A DNA stretch of 64,000 bases from Xenorhabdus vietnamensis (GTDB lineage Bacteria > Pseudomonadota > Gammaproteobacteria > Enterobacterales > Enterobacteriaceae): NCBI RefSeq assembly GCF_002127535.1, contig NZ_MUBJ01000001.1, positions 310,001-374,000 on the forward strand. Reading direction: 5' to 3'. A program made the position numbers and the translations under genes. The notes beneath the pieces are model-generated. The model saw only the letters and a list, made by a program, of their open reading frames with translations, did no database searches and had not been told where the DNA came from. Below, one piece after another: positions 26,501 through 35,329 of this stretch (positions within the stretch are counted from its first letter, which is position 1; each line of letters starts with the position of its first letter).

Positions 26501-28129
26501 ATAGTGACAAGTGACCAGCCGCTGCTGCTTTTTCTGTTCCAGATAATCCAGTGTCTGGAGCTGTTGCCCCTGATAATCTAAGATCAGCCGGAAACCATCG
26601 GTGCGCGTGACTTCAATCAGTTGCGACTGTTTATTGTAGATAAACCGAATCGCGTTCTGCCGGCGATCAGTAATGGCGGACAGCTTGCGAGTATTTCCGA
26701 CAGCATGATTGAAATGGTAAGTCAACTGGGACTGGCGATCGGTTAGTTTCAGTTCACCAGTTAATTCTCCCTCTAGAAGGTAATGGGGAATATGCTGATT
26801 ACGGGCGAGTACCTGATTATTCGGCGTATTGAAATCGTAGATCACCCCGTCGGCATCGGTGAAATTCACTTTGCCGTCGGTCAGTAGCAGATGGCGTGAC
26901 CAGTCATCTGCCCATTTAGGGCCAAACAGGCCGTTTAACTTGGCGGTAGAACGATAGGTCCGGGTCAGGGTGATCGGCAATAATCCGGGGATAGCGATAA
27001 CTGGCCAGACTTGCAGGAAGTCACCGGTAGCCATATCAACGGGCTCACCTTTTACACTGCAGGTTCCGGTACAACTCCCCTCCTTGTTGCTGGACGGGTT
27101 GTCAATGGGGTCTTCTTTAGTATTTTTGGGTTTGGTGGACGTGGAGTTAGCAGTTTCAGGCGGTTGATTTTTGATTTTGCCACCTGCTACTTCGGCGGCT
27201 TTGGCTTCTTCACTCAACACCTTGCTTTCAGCTTTAGCTGTTGCTTTTGTGGCGCCTTTTGCTGCTCCTTTAAATATCCCTGCCCCTCCCAAAGCTAGGC
27301 TACCGATATCAAAAGCGAAGCCGCCCCCTTTTTCAGCATCGCTTTTCATTTCCATCTTAATCGCATCAGCATTGACCATATCAACAGCCTTTTGCTGAAG
27401 GTCAGAAATTCCGAGAGGAGTGACTCCCATATATCCTAATGCTTGTTCGGCTGCAACGGCGGGGGGCGTTGCGATTGTAACCGCTCCCTTACCAAACAAT
27501 TCTGCCATTTCAGGAACGGTATTCCAGAGCGCTTTTCCTGCCCCGATAGCCGCTTCCCCTGGATTATCCCAGGCTGCCTTCAGATTGTGTTTACTCTCAT
27601 CAGCCCATTTTTTGAGGTCATCGCCGGTTTCCTGAAACCAGTCAATGGTTTTATCCCACATGCCTTTTTCCGCCGGAGCTTCAGGTTTAACGGCCGGATT
27701 GGCATCATGGGGGGTGTTTTGGGCGGCACTGGCTTGTCCGACAACACTGCCTAGCGTGTTACCTTCACCAGTCGGGCTATCGTTCCGTGTCTTTTGAGGC
27801 AACGCTGCATTGGGTTTGGGATGGTTGTCTTCTTCTTTTTCTTCCCATTCTTTCTTCGGAAACTCACCGCTTTTGAATTTTTCAACGGTATCCTGAGCTG
27901 TTTTTTTAAAAGACTGGACTTCGAAGTCAGCGTCTGCCTGATTATAGTAAACGTCTAATTCGGGATCGTTTCCGTAATCGCCGTAAAAACGAGAACTTTG
28001 TCGATATAGCGTATCAGCATTGCTTAGCGCTTTCTCCGCTTCAGCCTGTGTGCGGATGTTAAACTCTTTACAATATTTTTCGGCTCTAACATCGTCGTTA
28101 TCCGGGGTAACGATCATCGTGTCTGACAT
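23501..28129 (-). CDS. Rhs polymorphic toxin, type VI secretion effector
   Basis: The 1,542-residue protein has a ~345-residue N-terminal region with an acidic linker and hydrophobic stretches, no PAAR of its own, then a DUF6531 entry (CTGTCSVKGEPVDMATGDF) followed by many YD/RHS repeats (YxYDxxGxL) that form the toxin-enclosing shell. The core closes with [18 protein letters not shown]...WVDPFGL at about 1404-1430, the known self-cleavage region of Rhs proteins. The last 109 residues are the variable toxin tip B, of unassigned activity. ATG 28129 has AAGGAGG before it, so the seven-codon extension from 28150 was rejected. It follows the DUF4150 gene by 10 bp. VgrG, DUF2169 and DUF4150 partners upstream indicate export by a T6SS; the T6SS sheath genes are not in the window. 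Confidence 0.93.
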   Translation of the reverse strand: MSDTMIVTPDNDDVRAEKYCKEFNIRTQAEAEKALSNADTLYRQSSRFYGDYGNDPELDVYYNQADADFEVQSFKKTAQDTVEKFKSGEFPKKEWEEKEEDNHPKPNAALPQKTRNDSPTGEGNTLGSVVGQASAAQNTPHDANPAVKPEAPAEKGMWDKTIDWFQETGDDLKKWADESKHNLKAAWDNPGEAAIGAGKALWNTVPEMAELFGKGAVTIATPPAVAAEQALGYMGVTPLGISDLQQKAVDMVNADAIKMEMKSDAEKGGGFAFDIGSLALGGAGIFKGAAKGATKATAKAESKVLSEEAKAAEVAGGKIKNQPPETANSTSTKPKNTKEDPIDNPSSNKEGSCTGTCSVKGEPVDMATGDFLQVWPVIAIPGLLPITLTRTYRSTAKLNGLFGPKWADDWSRHLLLTDGKVNFTDADGVIYDFNTPNNQVLARNQHIPHYLLEGELTGELKLTDRQSQLTYHFNHAVGNTRKLSAITDRRQNAIRFIYNKQSQLIEVTRTDGFRLILDYQGQQLQTLDYLEQKKQQRLVTCHYDSQSYLSECEAFQHNHLWHEYDAQGRMTRWHDTDQTDLNLTYDEQGRVLSTTSPSGYWCDRFHYDDNARITTYQDGEGGKTHYHYDNNGLVLREVDPLGRITRRQWRHSQIVWEADPSGAITTFDYNPDGALTEVKLPTGDTFAYGYDEHGQFIESILPTGEHWQFHYDEQGNLTALTNPLGHKEEYQYGIHGELRQRLLPDGRQWHYAYDEQQRLTAVMTPDGQTTNLQLDELGRLRQLTDVLKQQTHYRYSDDHASLKGSLTDVELPDGTTQQLAYDSERRVVAVTDGEGRTTRYTYGAFDLLNQVTRPDGTILRFGYDRLARLNSVTASTGETYRYERDAAGQIIRETDFTGRTLDYQYDKLGRRTQVQYPDGQQLRWHYSAAGLLVKQESWLPEENQWVLKATTIYEYNARHQLVKATNDDAVVEYEYDKTTGLPICERINGREITRKWDSLTGRPVSESLDGNSLHFGYNQLGALNHFQLNQNTPLTLQYDPLGRETVRESANGFILASRYTATGLLAHQSAGQVTQFFKETLAQNDPHFLPQATAVNRSWQYDRAHNVRVIDDSRWGQTRYRYNDNDQILHTLFEGARPYEEQFSYDTNGNLSQHLPIDAYGAMAQITQRQKAGRVVVQGDIRYLYDDNGRLVEKTEQRDGFRPQIWRYRWDTQNQLTHFETPDGSRWQYKYDPFGRRLQKLKIHDGKLAAANLQLWLAGKPDLTPRANAIMGQDYLWSGDQLIEETPVYADGTPVEDQRIRWLYEPGSLTPSARFEKGKLHYIVSDHQGTVREMLSEEGVLVWAQRLTTWGKAERFQVIASNNPDYHVNCNLRFMGQFEDEESGLYYNRFRYYSPETGQYISPDPIGLLGGVNPYGYVHNPTGWVDPFGLAGKDCDKLLNPDWTNHGFKHFPQKNMSWKDIVKSTKSGPAKYTPEINIEALERSVYKTGQPVTNGKPWKVQDMGEIIGASEGKPSQWIRVEYSGGTIHGHPISLNEFRKLTK

Positions 28130-28139
28130 GGTTCCCTCC

Positions 28140-28496
28140 TTATGCCCCATTCATCCAGAATTTATCCCCGTGGCGCAGCACCAGTTTGTTGCCGGCGCGC
28201 ACGGTGCGGGTATGCTCTTTCGGGTGGCACTTGCCGCCCACCGTGCCGCTTTTGATCCCATTGGCGACACCGGGCTGGTCACCTAGCGTCTGTGGCACGA
28301 AGCTTTGGGCAAATGCCACCACCGGCTGGCCGTTGGCGCGGACGGATTGCACTGCTACGGAACTGTCCGCCAGTTTAGCTACCACCGGATACGGAATCGG
28401 CGGTGTGGACGGACCCATCGGGGTTTTGCACACGTCCGGCAGCATGCCGATAATCATCCATGTGCCAGCGGTGCGAGCGATGTAGTTATCGGCCAT
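28140..28496 (-). CDS. DUF4150 PAAR-like T6SS spike-tip protein
   Basis: A 118-residue protein of the DUF4150 (PAAR-like) family: TWMIIGMLPDVCKTPMGPSTPPIPYPV, then GTVGGKCHPKEHTRTVRAGNKLVLRHGDKFWMN. PAAR-like proteins sharpen the VgrG spike and connect it to effectors. The ATG at 28496 has GAGGAG upstream and overlaps the stop of the DUF2169 gene by 11 bp, so the 20-codon upstream extension is rejected. Conserved cysteine and histidine residues near the C-terminus may bind a metal, as in PAAR. It probably links the Rhs protein, which lacks PAAR, to VgrG. Confidence 0.85.
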   Translation of the reverse strand: MADNYIARTAGTWMIIGMLPDVCKTPMGPSTPPIPYPVVAKLADSSVAVQSVRANGQPVVAFAQSFVPQTLGDQPGVANGIKSGTVGGKCHPKEHTRTVRAGNKLVLRHGDKFWMNGA

Positions 28497-29706
28497 CCAT
28501 TTTCTCCTCTTCCAGTGGTGACAGTTTGAGCAACGGCGCATCCGGGTTGATTTCAAACCGGGCTTCGGCGACCCGCACGGGCAGGGAGGTTTTGAAATTC
28601 AGTCGGCAGGTCATATGCAGTGTTCTGGCCTCGCTGTCGATAATTAACGTATCGAGACGCATCGGAACGGGTAACAGAATCCCGTTATGCATCCGCAATA
28701 AAATGAACGGGCGATGTCCCGGCAGTTTGACATGCAGGTCACTGTAGGGAGTCAGGCCGCTCAGGGTGATGGCAATATCCGTGTCCGGCCAGTCAATCTG
28801 CTGGTCAGCCGGTGCGCCGTTCCAGTAACCGAAGTCAAAATCTTTCGGCAGGTAAGGGTGACGATGCTCCAGCCATTCCGCATCGTAAGTACCGGCTAAT
28901 TGACGGCGGGGCAGCCACGGACGGCCGATAAAACCCATACCTTGCGGTTGGCAGGCCGGCGTATCTGCCGGTAATGTACCGGTTAGCTGTGTTGTAAAAT
29001 GTTCGGCTGTGAAAGGATCATCTGACCGGATAATGCGGGGGGCAGGGTAGCGGGTGAGCGATTTGGCGTTGGCGTACCACGGGGTGATAAAGCCGGTTCC
29101 CAGCGGGTTAGTTTCACAAACGGCATGGGCTATTGGCGCATTTTCCCCGTCCGGGTGCTGCTGACGCTGTTCCGGTGTCAGCCGGTCATGTTCGTTGAGC
29201 CGTTGGCTCGCTTTATCATCTGCCGTGATTTTGCACTCGCCCCCAAAGGCGTAGCGATAATCCAGCGATAGGGTGGTAAAGGGTTTGGGTTCCGTCAGTT
29301 GCCAGTTGCCGCTGGCATCACGGATAAACTCCCGTTCACCAGTGACGGTCAGGGTTTTGTCGAGCAGGGGCTGGCCCTGCTTGGTTTTGACCTGCAACCG
29401 CACGGGAAATTCCGTACAGGGGCGATTATCCGGTGCGTAGGCTGTGCCATTAACAATCACATCGCAGCGTGGTTTAAACGGGGCAAGGTCACTCTCCTGC
29501 AATACTTGCGAAGCATTCATTTGCCCGCGATATTCATCCTGTAAACACAAAGGCGGCGCGGGCAGCAATTCGGCGCTGTATTCCCCCTGCCCGGTGGGCA
29601 AGAGCTGGTAGCAGATTTTCATGACCGTGGCGTGATGCTCAGTATCTTCGACATCCAACATCGAGTAGTTCATCACCGCGAAGGGGGTGAGGTTACGAAA
29701 TTCCAT
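28486..29706 (-). CDS. DUF2169 family T6SS adaptor
   Basis: The 406-residue protein has the DUF2169 opening (MEFRNLTPFAVMNYSMLDVEDTEHHATVMKICYQL) and its later GMGFIGRPWLPRRQLAGTYD and LPKDFDFGYWNGAPADQQI segments. DUF2169 proteins are coded between VgrG and DUF4150 and are thought to help load the effector on the spike; the exact mechanism is less well known than for Eag or Tap adaptors. It starts 15 bp after vgrG and overlaps the DUF4150 gene, so the operon is tightly coupled. No signal peptide or membrane helix is seen, consistent with a cytoplasmic chaperone. Confidence 0.85.
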   Translation of the reverse strand: MEFRNLTPFAVMNYSMLDVEDTEHHATVMKICYQLLPTGQGEYSAELLPAPPLCLQDEYRGQMNASQVLQESDLAPFKPRCDVIVNGTAYAPDNRPCTEFPVRLQVKTKQGQPLLDKTLTVTGEREFIRDASGNWQLTEPKPFTTLSLDYRYAFGGECKITADDKASQRLNEHDRLTPEQRQQHPDGENAPIAHAVCETNPLGTGFITPWYANAKSLTRYPAPRIIRSDDPFTAEHFTTQLTGTLPADTPACQPQGMGFIGRPWLPRRQLAGTYDAEWLEHRHPYLPKDFDFGYWNGAPADQQIDWPDTDIAITLSGLTPYSDLHVKLPGHRPFILLRMHNGILLPVPMRLDTLIIDSEARTLHMTCRLNFKTSLPVRVAEARFEINPDAPLLKLSPLEEEKMDGR

Positions 29707-29721
29707 CTCAGTCTGTCCTTA

Positions 29722-31974
29722 TTAGTTCAGGTCGATGTCTTTGCCGGTGATTTGCACCGGGCCACTGGCCTCAAATTTGAATTCACTGCCTTGTATAGTG
29801 ATTTTGCCCGAGCTGTCCATCCGCAGAACGCTGGCCCCACACTTCAGCTCAATCACATCACCGGCATTGATGGACAAGGTATTGCCGACCGCAATGGATT
29901 TATGGCTGCCGACCTGTTCAGTCTGGCTGGCGCCGACGGTGGTATTCATGCTGGCTCCGACAGTCAGTGCGTAGACCATGCCGATGGTTTCCGTGCTGGT
30001 CATTTTCACCATTTCGTTTTTGTGCTCATTCACCTTGAGAGTTTGGTTTTTCTCCACGGTTTCACTGTGGTTTGCCAGTACATGGGTATCGCGGTTATTG
30101 AGCACTTTGGTATTCATGTCTTTCTGTGCGTGCAGATCCAGCCGTTCACTGCCCTTGGCATCCTCAAACAGCAGTTCGTTATACCCTTGTCCCTTATGGG
30201 TTTTGGAACGGAACGCCATCTGGGTTTTGCTGCCCGGTAAGCTCCCCGGCGGGATATTGCTGGCATGGTAAGTACGCCCGGTGACGATGGGCTGGTCGGG
30301 GTCGCCATGCAGGAAATCCACCACCACTTCCTGTCCGATACGCGGAATAGCCAGCATGCCCCAGCCCTGACCGGCCCACGGCTGGCTGACCCGTATCCAG
30401 CAAGAGCTTTGGTCGTCACTCTTACCATACCTGTCCCACGGGAATTGCAGACGCACACGCCCGTACTGGTCACAGAAAATCTCTTCTCCTGCCGGGCCGA
30501 CCACTTTAGCAATCTGCGGGCCATCAATCACCGGTTTGGGCAACGGAGATGGACGCCAGTTCTGGTTCTGGCGGATGAAGGTAAAGTGGCTGTTCAGTGT
30601 TGTACCGGAGCCTGAGCTGGCGGTTCCCAGTGCCTGTGGTTGACTGCCGCTGTGGCTGGCGGAGACGGTCTGCCATGATTGATTCAGGTCTAGCCGGGGA
30701 TGGTTATCAAGAATAAACAATTTGCCCGGTTGCAGGGCGATGGAATTGCCGCTGCCCTGTCCGGTTACGGAGTCGCTGCGCAGTGCCTCCAGTCGATAGC
30801 GGGTGAAATCCTTTCCATGTGCCTCATCTTTGAAGCGGCCCGGATAGTCGTAGTGCTCGTAATACAGCTGTTGCAGGTTTTCATCCCGCATCTGCTGCTG
30901 AAATTCCGCCGGCCAGGCCGGGTTCTTGAAGGTGTAATCCTTAAGCTGTACCTGAGCCGGGCGCACCTGCGCGCTGCTGGTCAGGCTGCTGACCGCCGGT
31001 TCACCCAGCGTACTAGCCTCACCCGGCTGATAGGGCAGGCGTATGCCCGGTGGCACTGAACCGCAGTCGTCGGCGAACACCAGCGTGTTGCGCCCGTTAC
31101 TGCATTCGAAGAAGTAGAAAATGCCTTCTTCCGCCGTCAGTCGTTGCAGAAAATCGAAGTCACTTTCCTGATACTGTACGCAGAATTCGCGTTCCGGGTG
31201 CGGGTGGCGCAGGTTAAACGCCACGTCGCGGATGCTGTGCTCCTTGAGGATTTTGGTGATGATGCCGGCGATGTTGAGTTGCTGGAAGATGCGTGAGTTC
31301 TGCCGCAGGGTCGTGCGCCACAGGTCAGGGCGGATACTCATCCGGTAGGTGGTTTGGTGCAGTCCGGTGTTGCCCTGTTCAAAGCGGGTAACGATGCCGG
31401 TGACGCTTCGCTGTTCGACACCGTTCTGCAGAATAGTCAGCGTCGCCGTGTGGTCAAGCACCAGCGGGAAGCCAATGGCGGCGTCGGCGCTCGCCAGCCC
31501 CACTTCCAGTGCAAAAGGGCGAGAGAAGTGTTCGCTCAGGCTGAAGTCGGTGACGACAAAGGTTTGTGCCGGCAATCCGCCCGCTGTCAGGGTGAATAAC
31601 AGGCCGCTGGGATCAACTCCGCCACCGAGCCCCAATTTCTGGCCGATTTGCTGTAACATTTTGCCTGCCATTGAGTCACCGGAGGCGGCCCGGACAGCCA
31701 GCCCGGCTTTTTGTCCCTGTCCACCGACAAAGCCACCCCCCATACCGCTGATCATGCTATTAGCACCGAGGCTACCAGCTGCCTTACCTGAACGTCCCGC
31801 AAAGCCTCCCCCCATGCCACTGATCATGCTACCGGCACCGAGACCGGCAGCAGTGTTACCACCCGCACCCGTCAACAGGCCTTTGGCTTGTTTCGCCATC
31901 TGTGTAGCTTGCTGTCCTTGTTCCAACAGCGCTTTTCCTTTCTTCAATTTTGTGAGGTGCTTTTTCACTGACAT
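29722..31974 (-). CDS. vgrG: VgrG T6SS spike protein with a Gly-rich N-terminal extension
   Basis: The 750-residue protein has a VgrG core from about residue 125 (LLFTLTAGGLPAQTFVVTDF) through the gp27-like region, the gp5-like OB fold (GPAGEEIFCDQYGRVRLQFPWDRYGK), and a C-terminal beta-helix with ASMNTTVGASQTEQVGSHKSIAVG. An unusual ~124-residue extension precedes it: a basic coiled part (KKHLTKLKKGKALLEQGQQ) and a duplicated glycine-rich SMISGMGGGF motif at residues 49-58 and 73-82. The protein forms the T6SS spike trimer. ATG 31974 follows a good purine stretch. It is the first gene of the rhs operon. The extension may bind a partner or cross a membrane; its role is unknown. Confidence 0.92.
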   Translation of the reverse strand: MSVKKHLTKLKKGKALLEQGQQATQMAKQAKGLLTGAGGNTAAGLGAGSMISGMGGGFAGRSGKAAGSLGANSMISGMGGGFVGGQGQKAGLAVRAASGDSMAGKMLQQIGQKLGLGGGVDPSGLLFTLTAGGLPAQTFVVTDFSLSEHFSRPFALEVGLASADAAIGFPLVLDHTATLTILQNGVEQRSVTGIVTRFEQGNTGLHQTTYRMSIRPDLWRTTLRQNSRIFQQLNIAGIITKILKEHSIRDVAFNLRHPHPEREFCVQYQESDFDFLQRLTAEEGIFYFFECSNGRNTLVFADDCGSVPPGIRLPYQPGEASTLGEPAVSSLTSSAQVRPAQVQLKDYTFKNPAWPAEFQQQMRDENLQQLYYEHYDYPGRFKDEAHGKDFTRYRLEALRSDSVTGQGSGNSIALQPGKLFILDNHPRLDLNQSWQTVSASHSGSQPQALGTASSGSGTTLNSHFTFIRQNQNWRPSPLPKPVIDGPQIAKVVGPAGEEIFCDQYGRVRLQFPWDRYGKSDDQSSCWIRVSQPWAGQGWGMLAIPRIGQEVVVDFLHGDPDQPIVTGRTYHASNIPPGSLPGSKTQMAFRSKTHKGQGYNELLFEDAKGSERLDLHAQKDMNTKVLNNRDTHVLANHSETVEKNQTLKVNEHKNEMVKMTSTETIGMVYALTVGASMNTTVGASQTEQVGSHKSIAVGNTLSINAGDVIELKCGASVLRMDSSGKITIQGSEFKFEASGPVQITGKDIDLN

Positions 31975-32636
31975 ATTCTGTCTCCCTGAGATGATGGAGT
32001 GTTATGAAATAGGCTATCCCGCCTGATAGCAACGCAGGCCATAACATTCGGGCACAAGATTTAAATCTAACTCACATTGTCTCCGACAAATTTGTTAATT
32101 AAGGACGCAATACGTTTTTGTTCGATAATTTGAAGAGATTCTGTTGTCCGAATATATCGGCTGATTCGTGGTGAATAAAATGGGGGGATAATAAATAACG
32201 AATGGGTAAAGACCAAATTAAATCAAGTGAAATAAAAAATGTCATCTGACAATAACAGCGTAAAAAGTTAAAATTATTGCTGTTGAAGAATGATATTCTT
32301 AGATGGTGTATATTATTGGTGAATAAAACTGATTTATATTTATTCATAAAAGGTGTTTTTTTCGTAACATTATGAGGTGAAAATAAAAAAACAGGTAACG
32401 GTTTTGACAAAATCATGATCATTGTCATTTTATGAACTAGATCACAAAAAATCTGTATTTAGAAGTGAGATTTTTCATTTTCTATCTTTGTTGTTTGATA
32501 AAAAAGAGTGTGATAATGAATGATATATTTGCATTGAATATATAAATGTCAGCCATTCATTCAAATAAAAGTAAATGTTTCGATGAGATCAGCCTAAATG
32601 TAAATAGATAAATTAATATTTGGTTAATTTAGCAGA
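31975..32636. other. AT-rich spacer upstream of vgrG
   Basis: Some 660 bp without a credible gene; the longest open frame (32099-32428, minus) has no ribosome site and no family. The vgrG promoter should be here. A CRP-like site lies at 32431-32446. Confidence 0.4.
32431..32446. promoter_or_regulatory. Possible CRP binding site
   Basis: TATGA, six bases ACTAGA, then TCACA: nine of ten consensus bases of TGTGA-N6-TCACA. It lies 457 bp upstream of vgrG and beside an IS1 scrap, so its target is uncertain. Confidence 0.3.
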
Positions 32637-32768
32637 TCATGACTCCAAAGCGTTATAATGATGTTTTTCAATATAGGCGCCAATCAGTTTTTCGTGAATT
32701 TCTATCGAACGTGAGTAACAAATTGTTTTTCTTGCCAATCGCTTAATATGAATACGCAGATTGAGATT
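32635..32768 (-). mobile_element. IS1-family remnant, insB 3' end
   Basis: The minus strand codes NLNLRIHIKRLARKT, CYSRSIEIHEKLIGAYIEKHHY, the same C-terminal insB segment found at 8717-8850, and ends at a degenerate IS1 end GATCATGACTCCAA near 32635. Only the last ~130 bp remain; the other end is replaced by the MocR-type gene's 3' region. Confidence 0.7.
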
Positions 32769-32799
32769 ACTGGGGGTATTAAATTCTGACAAAATATTT

Positions 32800-34269
32800 T
32801 TACAAAATGCTTGATAGTCGCTTAATGTTTTCTTCAATTTCGGTTGGCGTATGAGCTGCATAACCTAAAAGAACAGCTTCTCTTTCATAAGGTTTCATAC
32901 AATATCGTGATAATGGTTGAACATTTAAACCTATCTGATGGCATTTTTCAATTACCTCATTCTCCTTTAATCCATTGAGTAACCAGCACACCATATGTAT
33001 TCCTGAATCCGCTGGCTGTACTTTAAATATATGAGGTAAATATTTTTTAATTGCGTTGATTAAAACTTCACGACGTTCATAACAAATCTTTCGGATACGA
33101 CGAACATGGCGTGTATAATGCCCTTCAGAAATAAATTGGGCTAACGTTGCTTGTTCTAAATAACCAGAATGAGAATCAGTGTAATATTTCATCAATTTAA
33201 AAGGTTCAATTAATTGTTCAGGCACCACTAAAAATCCTAAGCGGAATCCCGGATACATCATTTTTGAAAAAGAACCTGCATAAATTACTCGTTGCTGCTG
33301 ATCCAACCCTTGGAGCGCTTGAATAGGTTTGGAAAAATAACGAAACTCACTATTATAATCATCTTCAAATATCCATACCTGATGTTTAGCCGCCCACTCA
33401 AGTAATGTAAGACGTCGAGATAAGCTTAACGTACTCCCTAATGGAAATTGGTGAGAAGGAGCGGTAAAAACCAATTTGGCATTCGGCCAATGTTTTATAC
33501 CGTATGAGATATCCATTCCATTTTCATCAGCAATAACAGAACGTACTTTAGCGCCAACAGACGTCAGAATACCTAATGCGCCATCATATCCCGGATCATC
33601 CAGCCAAACTTCATCATTTTCCCGAAGAAGAACTCGAGCAGTTAAATTTATTGCTTGTTGAGTTCCATTCACAATAATAATTTGTTCTGCGTGGCAATAT
33701 AGGCCACGAGTTGAACGAACATAGTGACATAGAATATCTTTTAATGCTTGATATCCGGCAGGATCATTAAACTGTGCCAATTCTTTTTTGGATTGACGCC
33801 ATACACGCCCTAATAGTCGCCCCCATAGCTCATGAGGGAATAAATCCACACACCCTACACCCACGCTAAATATTCGTCTTCCTGTTATATCCGGGCGTGA
33901 TTTTTTCCACAAAGGTTCCACATTTTTTATATTGGGATTGATGTTATCTTTTACTGTAATTTCATATGCTTTAATCTTTTTCTTTGATTTTGTTTGAGTT
34001 AACTCATCTGGAATGATGGGGGAAACGAAAGTACCTGATCCCTGACGGGTAACTAAATACCCTTCATCTATTAAACGCTCGAAGGCAGATAAAACAGAAT
34101 TACGGGAAATCGACATCATTTCAGCTAGTGCTCTGCTGGAAGGAACTTTTACACTAGCACACAAGTGTCCATATAAAATAGCCTCCCTGATAGCATGATA
34201 GACTTGATCTTTAATGCAGCCTTTTTCCAGTAGAAGATTGGGAAAGTGAGAGGATGTTTTTTTCTTCAT
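32800..34269 (-). CDS. MocR/GabR-type GntR regulator with aminotransferase domain
   Basis: The 489-residue protein has a GntR winged helix at about 10-80 (VYHAIREAILYGHL, SSRALAEMMSISRNSVLSAFERLIDEGYLVTRQGSGTFV) and a fold type I aminotransferase domain with the PLP lysine in YAGSFSKMMYPGFRLGF. MocR-type regulators sense PLP or amino-compound aldimines and control nearby genes, often divergent ones. The ATG at 34269 with AGGATCC upstream is preferred over the 22-codon extension. The divergent GNAT gene starts 126 bp away, so it is the likely target. The C-terminus abuts an IS1 scrap but looks complete. Confidence 0.85.
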   Translation of the reverse strand: MKKKTSSHFPNLLLEKGCIKDQVYHAIREAILYGHLCASVKVPSSRALAEMMSISRNSVLSAFERLIDEGYLVTRQGSGTFVSPIIPDELTQTKSKKKIKAYEITVKDNINPNIKNVEPLWKKSRPDITGRRIFSVGVGCVDLFPHELWGRLLGRVWRQSKKELAQFNDPAGYQALKDILCHYVRSTRGLYCHAEQIIIVNGTQQAINLTARVLLRENDEVWLDDPGYDGALGILTSVGAKVRSVIADENGMDISYGIKHWPNAKLVFTAPSHQFPLGSTLSLSRRLTLLEWAAKHQVWIFEDDYNSEFRYFSKPIQALQGLDQQQRVIYAGSFSKMMYPGFRLGFLVVPEQLIEPFKLMKYYTDSHSGYLEQATLAQFISEGHYTRHVRRIRKICYERREVLINAIKKYLPHIFKVQPADSGIHMVCWLLNGLKENEVIEKCHQIGLNVQPLSRYCMKPYEREAVLLGYAAHTPTEIEENIKRLSSIL

Positions 34270-34394
34270 ATTAAAGTGGATCCTAATAAAATTAAAAAAG
34301 TGTACCTTATAAAAAACCAGAATAAAACGTAACATGATTTTACTTCAGCGTCATGTTTCTGATTATTAAAGCTGTATTAAAAAGGAATATAAGT

Positions 34395-34853
34395 ATGAAT
34401 GATAAAGAATTATTTGTATCTATTGGATTTATTTCTCAAGAAGACTATACGCAATGGTTACCCCATTGGTTGAGTTATCAAGAGTTCTATCAAGCTGAAT
34501 TAACGGAAGAAACGACTCTAAAAACATGGGACCGCTTTTTGGCTGAAAATGAACCCGTTTTTTGCGCGATAGCAAAATATGGTGACAGAGTCGTCGGGTT
34601 TGTTCACTATCTTTATCATCTCTCCACATGGGCTGAAAAAGATTATTGCTATCTGGAAGATCTTTTTGTTGCTGATGATATACGGGGGCAACATATTGGT
34701 AAGCAACTTATTGAATTTGTTCATCAGGAAGCGAAAAAATATGGATGCAAACGCCTGTACTGGCATACACAGGAAACAAATTTACGCGCTCAGAAACTCT
34801 ATAACTGGATAGCTGAGAAATCTGGCATGATCGAGTACAGAATGCCATTATAA
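34395..34853 (+). CDS. GNAT-family N-acetyltransferase
   Basis: A 152-residue protein with the GNAT fold: VVGFVHYLYH strand, LEDLFVADDIRGQHIGKQLIEFV as acetyl-CoA binding motif A (R/Q-x-x-G-x-G/A type), then NLRAQKLYNWIAEKSGMIEYRMPL as motif B. Proteins like this acetylate small amines or amino acids. The ATG at 34395 has AAGGAA before it; the 14-codon extension was rejected. It is divergent from the MocR-type regulator, which suggests an amine or amino acid substrate. The acceptor cannot be named. Confidence 0.8.
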   Translation: MNDKELFVSIGFISQEDYTQWLPHWLSYQEFYQAELTEETTLKTWDRFLAENEPVFCAIAKYGDRVVGFVHYLYHLSTWAEKDYCYLEDLFVADDIRGQHIGKQLIEFVHQEAKKYGCKRLYWHTQETNLRAQKLYNWIAEKSGMIEYRMPL

Positions 34854-35329
34854 ATATAATTTGAAGAAATTTTTGCAGTGTTCAGTACATCTGTAGGGAA
34901 TTATCAGGAAGGGTATACATTTACCACAAAAGCAAAGATTGGTGGAGTAAAATACTCCAATATTTTCATTAATAAAATGGCGAATGAGTTCGCCATTTTT
35001 AAGAGTAAATAATTCTGATAAGATTTCAACCATATGAAAAAATCACTATAACAGATAATATTTTTTAAAAATGAGATTTATTATTGTAGTTTGTTATGAA
35101 TAGAGGCTGAGTGCATTATAATAATATAAAAGTTGGAATGTATTCCCTGTTTTTGGTTTTCTTTTCCATAATGTAGCAACCTTGTTTTTATATTGAGCAT
35201 ATATTTGTGTGTAATCACCATGGGAATTTGGTGCTTAATGTACTTAGCGCAGGATTGTCCAGAATACCCCTGCTCTGGCATGGTATTCTGGTGTGTACCC
35301 AGCTGTTTATTTGTCAGCAAGCAATGGTG
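34854..35329. other. Spacer with one perfect hairpin
   Basis: No gene is recognised in these 476 bp. CCAGAATACC at 35259-35268 pairs exactly with GGTATTCTGG at 35282-35291; it lies 39 bp past the end of the minus-strand hydrolase gene and may help end its transcript, though no T-run follows. Confidence 0.4.

Noticed and set aside
32099-32428. 109-residue minus-strand frame upstream of vgrG
   Set aside because: AT-rich, phenylalanine- and asparagine-heavy content and no ribosome site; looks like non-coding spacer.
35081-35320. 79-residue minus-strand frame
   Set aside because: It spans a perfect hairpin and has no family or clear start.
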